A DNA stretch of 20,077 bases from Methanofastidiosum sp964630765. GTDB taxonomy: Archaea > Methanobacteriota_B > Thermococci > Methanofastidiosales > Methanofastidiosaceae. Each line of letters opens with the position of its first letter. Positions within the stretch are counted from its first letter, which is position 1. The notes under the pieces were generated by a model. It ran no database searches and was not told the DNA's origin. It was given only the letters and a program-made list of their open reading frames with translations. A program made the position numbers and the translations under genes. This document shows, piece after piece, positions 15,642-20,077 of the stretch. Location: NCBI GenBank assembly GCA_964630765.1, contig CAZVXE010000024.1, positions 1-20,077 of the forward strand, written 5' to 3'.

Positions 15642-16223
15642 TTATTCGAGTACTGAATGCATTTTTTTTAGGTCTTCTTCTTTCCTATTGGTCCTTTCCA
15701 TTAGAGACCCAATTAGCCCCTCAAATAATAAAAATGTAGAAACTTCGAAAAGCGTACCCAAAGGAGCAAATGAAGGTACCTCATTATGAAATCCCTTCTG
15801 GACAAATCTTGCAGGATCTGTTCTATGTTTGGCATCTATTATTATTGATTTGGTGGACTTTTTTGCTAATCTAGAATTTTTATTAGAGGTAATCCCGATT
15901 ATGTTCCCTTTAATTGTCATAGCTATTTGTGATGCTAAGCAAACACTTTTTGTTTCTCCAGAGTTAGATATTGCGATAAGTAAGTCTCCTTCTTCCATTG
16001 AAGGAGTTATAGTTTCTCCAACAACATAAACCTTGAAACCTATCTGCATAAGTCTCATAGCAAAAGCTTTTCCCACAAGGCCACTTCTACCAGCACCAAC
16101 AATAAATATTTTATTTGCTTTCAAAATCTCAGATATTACTTCTTCTACGGTATTCTCATCAATCTCTTCCATAACAGAACTTATTTCAGATATTATGTTC
16201 CTTACAGAGGATTTTACATTCAT
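15642..16223 (-). CDS. hxlB: 6-phospho-3-hexuloisomerase (SIS domain)
   Basis: A 193-aa SIS-domain isomerase that interconverts 3-hexulose 6-phosphate and fructose 6-phosphate in the ribulose monophosphate pathway. Archaea run this in reverse to make ribulose 5-phosphate and formaldehyde when the oxidative pentose phosphate pathway is absent. The sugar-phosphate-binding parts are VGAGRSGLVGKAFAMRLM (42-59), VVGETITP (67-74), AISNSGETK (84-92) and the family-specific FAPLGTLFE near residue 155. The partner synthase HxlA is not in this window. Its ATG overlaps the pyrG stop by one nt (TAATG) with a GGTGAA ribosome site, so it is translated from the pyrG mRNA. Confidence 0.93.
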   Translation of the reverse strand: MNVKSSVRNIISEISSVMEEIDENTVEEVISEILKANKIFIVGAGRSGLVGKAFAMRLMQIGFKVYVVGETITPSMEEGDLLIAISNSGETKSVCLASQIAMTIKGNIIGITSNKNSRLAKKSTKSIIIDAKHRTDPARFVQKGFHNEVPSFAPLGTLFEVSTFLLFEGLIGSLMERTNRKEEDLKKMHSVLE

Positions 16224-17788
16224 TATTTTTCACCCATTGCTTTTACAAGCCCATAAAATGTTGGAGCAACAGCCTCTACCCTTGATTTAAATTCAGGATG
16301 GAATTGAGTTCCTAAGAAGAAAGGATGGTCTTTTATTTCCAGAACTTCCATAAGGCCACTTGGAGATCTTCCTGAAAATACAAGACGCTTATCTTTTAGA
16401 AGTGCATCTATGTAATCCCTGTTGACTTCATACCTGTGTCTATGTCTTTCGTAAATCTTGTCGGACTTATACAATGAATAGATCATAGAGTTCTTATCAA
16501 GAAGAATTTCTGAAGCTCCAAGCCTCATAGTCCCACCTTTAGATGAAATCTTCTTTTGTTCAGGTAGTAAATCAATGACAGGATGTTCCGTATCACAGAC
16601 TTCAGTTGTATTGGCATTTTTAAGGCCACAGACATTTCTAGCGTATTCTATAACGGCGAGCTGGAAACCAAGACATATGCCTAAATAAGGGATATTATTT
16701 TCTCTAGCATATTTTATTACATTTATTTTTCCCTCTACACCTCTTGATCCAAAACCCCCTGGTACCAAAACACCATCAAATTTGTCGAGTTCATCTGATA
16801 TTTTTTTATTCTCAAACTCTTCTGCCTCTATCCAGGATATATTTGTCTTATAACAAGTTTTAAATGAAGCGTGCTTAAGTGCCTGAGAAATACTGAGGTA
16901 AGAATCATGTAGATCGGCATACTTACCTACAATGGCAAGATTGACATCTTTTTTATAATCCTTACAAAGAATTGATTTCCACAATGTAAGATTTGGCTTC
17001 CCATCCATTTTAAATTGATCTAAAATTTTCTGCCCTATCTTTTCTTCATTAAAAATAAGGGGTATATAATGAATATCTTCTACATCAGGAGCGCTGATAA
17101 CATGATCAACTCTCACATTTGTAAAAAGTGCAATTTTTTCTTTTGATTTTTCGTTTAACTTTTCAACACTTCTACAAACAATTATATGTGGGCTAATTCC
17201 GACTTCCCTTAATGCTTTTACTGAGTGCTGAGTGGGTTTTGTCTTTGGCTCCCCAACTACACTTAGGTTCGGTACAAGTGTAACGTGAATAAATACAACA
17301 TCCTCTTCAATAGAGAGCTGCCTTAAAGCCTCAAGGAAGGGCATACTCTCGATATCTCCGACTGTCCCTCCAACTTCAATAACAGTTACATCATGGCCTT
17401 TTGCAACATTCCTTATTTCAGCTTTTATTTCGTCAGTGATGTGGGGGATAATCTGAACTGTTTTGCCAAGATAGTCACCCTTTCTTTCCTTTTCAATGAC
17501 TTTAAGATATACTTTCCCTGTCGTGATATTATGTGCTTTAGTCAGATGTATATTAAGAAATCTTTCGTAATTTCCAAGATCTAGGTCTACCTCTCCCCCA
17601 TCATCCAAAACAAAAACTTCTCCGTGCTCAAAAGGAGACATAGTTCCCGCATCAACATTAACATATGGATCTATTTTAACAACGGTAACTTTGTGTCCCA
17701 TTGATTGAATTATTTTAGATATAGAGGCGGTAGTCACACCCTTTCCCAGACCAGAAATAACTCCTCCGGTAACTACCACATATCTCAT
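16223..17788 (-). CDS. pyrG: CTP synthase
   Basis: Makes CTP from UTP, ATP and glutamine. The protein is 521 aa, slightly shorter than the usual 530-550. The N-terminal synthase domain begins with GGVISGLGKG (8-17) and includes DPYVNVDAGTMSPFEHGEVFVL-type residues around 40-61. The C-terminal class I glutamine amidotransferase domain has the nucleophile Cys372 in GICLGFQ and His497/Glu499 in FHPEF. The start codon lies about 25 nt from the TATA box at 17810-17817 with no ribosome site, so it is probably leaderless. It is followed by hxlB with a 1-nt overlap, linking nucleotide synthesis to ribulose-phosphate supply. Confidence 0.97.
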   Translation of the reverse strand: MRYVVVTGGVISGLGKGVTTASISKIIQSMGHKVTVVKIDPYVNVDAGTMSPFEHGEVFVLDDGGEVDLDLGNYERFLNIHLTKAHNITTGKVYLKVIEKERKGDYLGKTVQIIPHITDEIKAEIRNVAKGHDVTVIEVGGTVGDIESMPFLEALRQLSIEEDVVFIHVTLVPNLSVVGEPKTKPTQHSVKALREVGISPHIIVCRSVEKLNEKSKEKIALFTNVRVDHVISAPDVEDIHYIPLIFNEEKIGQKILDQFKMDGKPNLTLWKSILCKDYKKDVNLAIVGKYADLHDSYLSISQALKHASFKTCYKTNISWIEAEEFENKKISDELDKFDGVLVPGGFGSRGVEGKINVIKYARENNIPYLGICLGFQLAVIEYARNVCGLKNANTTEVCDTEHPVIDLLPEQKKISSKGGTMRLGASEILLDKNSMIYSLYKSDKIYERHRHRYEVNRDYIDALLKDKRLVFSGRSPSGLMEVLEIKDHPFFLGTQFHPEFKSRVEAVAPTFYGLVKAMGEK

Positions 17789-17809
17789 AGAAAGAGTTTA
17801 AATTTATTC

Positions 17810-17817
17810 CTTATATA
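17810..17817 (-). promoter_or_regulatory. pyrG TATA box, leaderless promoter
   Basis: TATATAAG on the minus strand is centred 25-26 nt before the pyrG ATG at 17788. No Shine-Dalgarno motif intervenes. It would drive pyrG-hxlB. Confidence 0.6.
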
Positions 17818-17876
17818 GGTTTTTGTAATTAATATAAGAGGCAATAATTTTAATATTTATAAAATAAAAAATAAAA

Positions 17877-18227
17877 TTATAAAGCTGGTGCATTCATAGC
17901 AACAAGAGATAATTCTCCATCGGCCATATTCTTTAGTTTATGCTTTCTACCCATTGGAAATATTACCATGTCACCGGGACCGAGATCTGCAAAATTATCT
18001 TCACTATCCATCCAGACTCTTACTTTTCCCTTTATGACATAATAGGCTTGATCTGCACTTGCATGATCATGCCAGTCTGCCCATCCGCCCTTCTTAAAAT
18101 CAGACCTCAGGACAGACATAGTTCCTGTTGGCTCGCCTTTCTTAAAATACCAACGAGAATCACAGTCAAAATGTAGATTTGGAGTGAATATTGTTGTATC
18201 CTTTTCATATTTTACTATCATTCCCAT
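17877..18227 (-). CDS. Small cupin-fold protein
   Basis: A single-domain cupin of 116 aa. Motif 1 contains HDH at 53-55 and ends at Gly67 (GWADWHDHASADQAYYVIKG, positions 48-67), but the usual Glu metal ligand is replaced by Gln60. Motif 2 is PGDMVIFPMGRKHKLKN, with His96 and Asn100 kept. A metal-binding enzyme or a sensor is possible, but the substrate is unknown. The gene follows carbamate kinase by 12 nt; a full GGAGGT site five nt before its ATG lies in that gap. Its position suggests it serves the same pathway as the carbamate kinase and the carbamoyltransferase. Confidence 0.85.
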   Translation of the reverse strand: MGMIVKYEKDTTIFTPNLHFDCDSRWYFKKGEPTGTMSVLRSDFKKGGWADWHDHASADQAYYVIKGKVRVWMDSEDNFADLGPGDMVIFPMGRKHKLKNMADGELSLVAMNAPAL

Positions 18228-18239
18228 TTTTTACCTCCT

Positions 18240-19244
18240 TTACGGAACAATGGTAGTCCCTGTCATTCCTTTTAGAGCGTCTTCGGCCTTGTTAAGGGAT
18301 GTAATAACAGCTTTCTTTCCCTTAGCTTCTTCTATGAATCTTATACATGCCAAGACTTTTGGCCCCATACTACCTGCAAGGAAGTGACCTTCTTTCATAT
18401 ACTTTTTAGCTTCTGCAACGGTCATTTTGTTAACTGGTTTTTGATCAGGCTTTCCATAATTCAAATAGGCGACTTCAACATCTGTAAGTACTAAAAAGAT
18501 ATCAGCTTCAACTGCCTCTGCAAGTCTTTCTCCGGCCTTATCTTTATCGATTACACCATCAATTCCCATTAAAATGCCGTTTTTGTCCTCTACAACAGGT
18601 ACCCCACCACCACCTGACGCAATAACAATAACGTTACTATCAACAAGTTTTTTGATTGCCGCAGCTTCTGCAGGCCTTACCGGGTCTGGGGATGGAACAA
18701 CTCTTCTATACGGCTTATCTCCTGTAGGTTTTACTTTCTTTATCACGTGCCCTTTCATTTTCTTATCAATATGTTCTTGGCCGGGTTTTGGGTCAATTAC
18801 ATACCCTGTTTCATCAGCAATTCTTTTTGCTTCTGCTTCTGAGAAAAAATTACCAACAGGTTTTGAAGGGTCTTGGAAATCAGGGTCATCTTTGGATACA
18901 ACTACTTGTGTAACAACAGTAGCAACTGGGATATCCATCTTCTTCATCTTCATCATATTCTGAAGAGTCTGTTGTATCATATACCCTATTTGTCCCTGAG
19001 TCATGGCGCCTACAGCATCCATTGGCATTGGGGGGACAATAGCTACAGCAGCATCTTGCTGAACCATTAAATTTCCTGATTGCGGACCATTACCATGTGT
19101 GATCACAACTTCGTATCCATCTTTTATTAATTTTAAAATAGCCTCACAAGCAATTTCGACGTTTCTAAACTGCTCTTCATGAGTTCCTTTTTCTTGAGCT
19201 TGTTTTATAGCGTTTCCACCAAGTGCAACAACAATAGTTTCGAT
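18240..19244 (-). CDS. arcC: Carbamate kinase, probable non-canonical ATC start
   Basis: Transfers phosphate from carbamoyl phosphate to ADP, or the reverse. Conserved parts are VVALGGNAI near the N-terminus, THGNGPQSG, the RRVVPSPDP segment, the ASGGGGVPV loop, the IDKDKAGERLA region and a GSMGPKVLA loop near the end. The first ATG/GTG/TTG in frame is GTG at 19106, which would delete the essential ALGGN strand. The frame stays open upstream and encodes the complete N-terminus with no canonical start. ATC at 19244-19242 sits three nt after GGTGAT, the same geometry as in parA, and gives a normal length of 334 aa. A sequencing error in an ATG is an alternative. It lies 50 nt after the carbamoyltransferase gene. 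Confidence 0.9.
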   Translation of the reverse strand: METIVVALGGNAIKQAQEKGTHEEQFRNVEIACEAILKLIKDGYEVVITHGNGPQSGNLMVQQDAAVAIVPPMPMDAVGAMTQGQIGYMIQQTLQNMMKMKKMDIPVATVVTQVVVSKDDPDFQDPSKPVGNFFSEAEAKRIADETGYVIDPKPGQEHIDKKMKGHVIKKVKPTGDKPYRRVVPSPDPVRPAEAAAIKKLVDSNVIVIASGGGGVPVVEDKNGILMGIDGVIDKDKAGERLAEAVEADIFLVLTDVEVAYLNYGKPDQKPVNKMTVAEAKKYMKEGHFLAGSMGPKVLACIRFIEEAKGKKAVITSLNKAEDALKGMTGTTIVP

Positions 19245-19247
19245 AAA

Positions 19248-19253
19248 ATCACC
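19248..19253 (-). promoter_or_regulatory. Shine-Dalgarno site that fixes the arcC start
   Basis: GGTGAT on the minus strand complements the 3' end of archaeal 16S rRNA and is followed by TTT and then ATC. It points to 19244 as the start; the next ATT (19238) is nine nt away, further than at other genes here. Confidence 0.6.
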
Positions 19254-19294
19254 TTTTCCTATATAAAATTTAAAAATAAAATAAAATAATAAAT

Positions 19295-20077
19295 TTATAC
19301 TCTTCCGCCCAATACAGCTGCGAGAACACCCTTCTGTACGTGCAATCTGTTTTCTGCTTCGTCAATTACGATACTTCGTGGACCGTCAATAACTTCAGGT
19401 GTAACTTCCCATCCATCTCTGACATCAGCAGGTAGACAGTGCATGTAGTAAGCGTTGTTTGTCTTTTTCATCCTGTCAGCATTGCATGTCCAGGATTTTT
19501 CGACTTCGTACTTCTTGAGTAATGACATGATCTTTTCTTCGTCAGGCTTCTTTGTTGGGTCCTTCAATGTTGGAAGATGGTTAATACTTGTCCAACCTTT
19601 TGGATAGACAACATCTGCACCTTCAAATGCTTCATCCATATCGTGGACAATTTCAAAAGTTCTTCCACATTCTTCTGCGTTTTCTTTAGCGTTTTTAAGA
19701 ATTCTTTCATCAAGTGGGAATTCTTTTGGATATGCTACGGTGACATCCATATCATACCTTGTCATAAGTTCAATGTTAGAATGTGCGACAGCTAGGGGTT
19801 TCCATGGACTTGGGGCTGTTGCCCAGCTCATGACAAATTTCTTACCCTTTAAGTTGTGAGGGCCGAATTTTTCTCTTAATGTCATAAGGTCACACAACGC
19901 TTGGTGCGGGTGGTACATATCACAATCCATATCTAGAACAGGTATAGAACAATATTTTGCAAAGTTTCTAATCATCTGGTTTCCAGCACCATATACCATA
20001 TTTACTGGCTTACCAAATACCCTAATAGCCAATCCCTCTCCGTATCTGTCAAGAACTTGGGCTGTATCTTTTACTCT
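19295..20077 (-). CDS. Knotted carbamoyltransferase (YgeW-like), 5' end beyond the window
   Basis: Aspartate/ornithine-carbamoyltransferase superfamily, 260 codons visible. The frame is open through the right edge, so the TTG at 20032 is internal and the N-terminal carbamoyl-phosphate motif (STRT-type) lies outside. Visible motifs are CDMYHPHQALCDLMTLRE (the HPxQ motif), LKGKKFVMSWATAPSPWKPLAV, VVYPKGW and YYMHCLPADV. There is no SMG ornithine loop; YPKGW followed by a Pro-containing stretch occupies that place, as in knotted enzymes such as YgeW and N-acetylornithine carbamoyltransferase. With carbamate kinase next to it, a catabolic role releasing carbamoyl phosphate for ATP is likely. Ordinary ornithine carbamoyltransferase is the less favoured alternative. 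Confidence 0.8.
   Translation of the reverse strand, partial: RVKDTAQVLDRYGEGLAIRVFGKPVNMVYGAGNQMIRNFAKYCSIPVLDMDCDMYHPHQALCDLMTLREKFGPHNLKGKKFVMSWATAPSPWKPLAVAHSNIELMTRYDMDVTVAYPKEFPLDERILKNAKENAEECGRTFEIVHDMDEAFEGADVVYPKGWTSINHLPTLKDPTKKPDEEKIMSLLKKYEVEKSWTCNADRMKKTNNAYYMHCLPADVRDGWEVTPEVIDGPRSIVIDEAENRLHVQKGVLAAVLGGRV

Noticed and set aside
18574..18963. A 129-codon open frame on the plus strand opposite carbamate kinase
   Set aside because: It is antisense to a strongly conserved gene, is compositionally odd and has no recognisable motif or ribosome site.
18240..19106. Carbamate kinase starting at GTG 19106
   Set aside because: It would remove the conserved ALGGN nucleotide-binding strand that is plainly encoded in frame just upstream.
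19295..20032. Carbamoyltransferase complete with a TTG start at 20032
   Set aside because: The frame stays open with family-like sequence to the window edge, and the protein would lack its N-terminal carbamoyl-phosphate domain.

Overview
The window looks like chromosomal DNA of an AT-rich euryarchaeon, probably an anaerobe of methanogen-like ancestry. This rests on archaeal gene types (PriS primase, archaeal isoleucyl-tRNA synthetase, DRG-type GTPase, archaeal-style HemK methyltransferase, 6-phospho-3-hexuloisomerase, DUF1638 and DUF123 proteins), on TATA boxes about 25 nt upstream of several start codons that imply leaderless mRNAs, and on Shine-Dalgarno motifs of the GGTGAT type elsewhere. 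No species can be fixed from the sequence alone. Genes are tightly packed; several neighbours overlap, and two convergent pairs overlap at their 3' ends.

Layout. 1-4640 (+): the tail of priS, ileS and a DRG-family GTPase. 4605-9172 (-): a five-gene cluster, read from high to low coordinates, of a DUF47/PhoU-like protein, the ATPase and permease of a NatAB-type ABC exporter, a DUF1638 protein, and a CPA2-type cation/proton antiporter. The permease is broken by a 100-N assembly gap, and its true C-terminus can be recovered in another frame. 9253-10842: a HemK-type methyltransferase (+) facing a DUF123 GIY-YIG-like protein and an unrecognised protein (-).

11006-12693 (+) is the most unusual part: a small unknown gene, a ParA/SegA-like ATPase and a ribbon-helix-helix protein, with three AT-only arrays of contiguous 7-bp repeats (TAATANN or its inverse TATTANN). 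One array follows the small gene, one lies between the parA TATA box and start codon, and one follows the ribbon-helix-helix gene. This resembles the heptad operator/centromere logic of the plasmid omega/delta partition system, but in an archaeal SegAB-like locus.

12689-20077 (-): a two-gene operon of an opine-dehydrogenase-family protein and a B12-dependent mutase-like protein; tRNA-Pro(CGG); pyrG with hxlB; then a catabolic-looking set of a knotted carbamoyltransferase (YgeW-like, cut by the window edge), carbamate kinase and a cupin. The carbamate kinase has no canonical start codon where its conserved N-terminus requires one; an ATC sits at the correct distance from a GGTGAT motif.

Working together: the 4.6-9.2 kb cluster suggests ion and envelope homeostasis; the 11-12.7 kb cassette suggests DNA segregation with autoregulation; pyrG/hxlB are central nucleotide and sugar-phosphate metabolism; and the carbamoyltransferase plus carbamate kinase could make ATP from a carbamoylated substrate.
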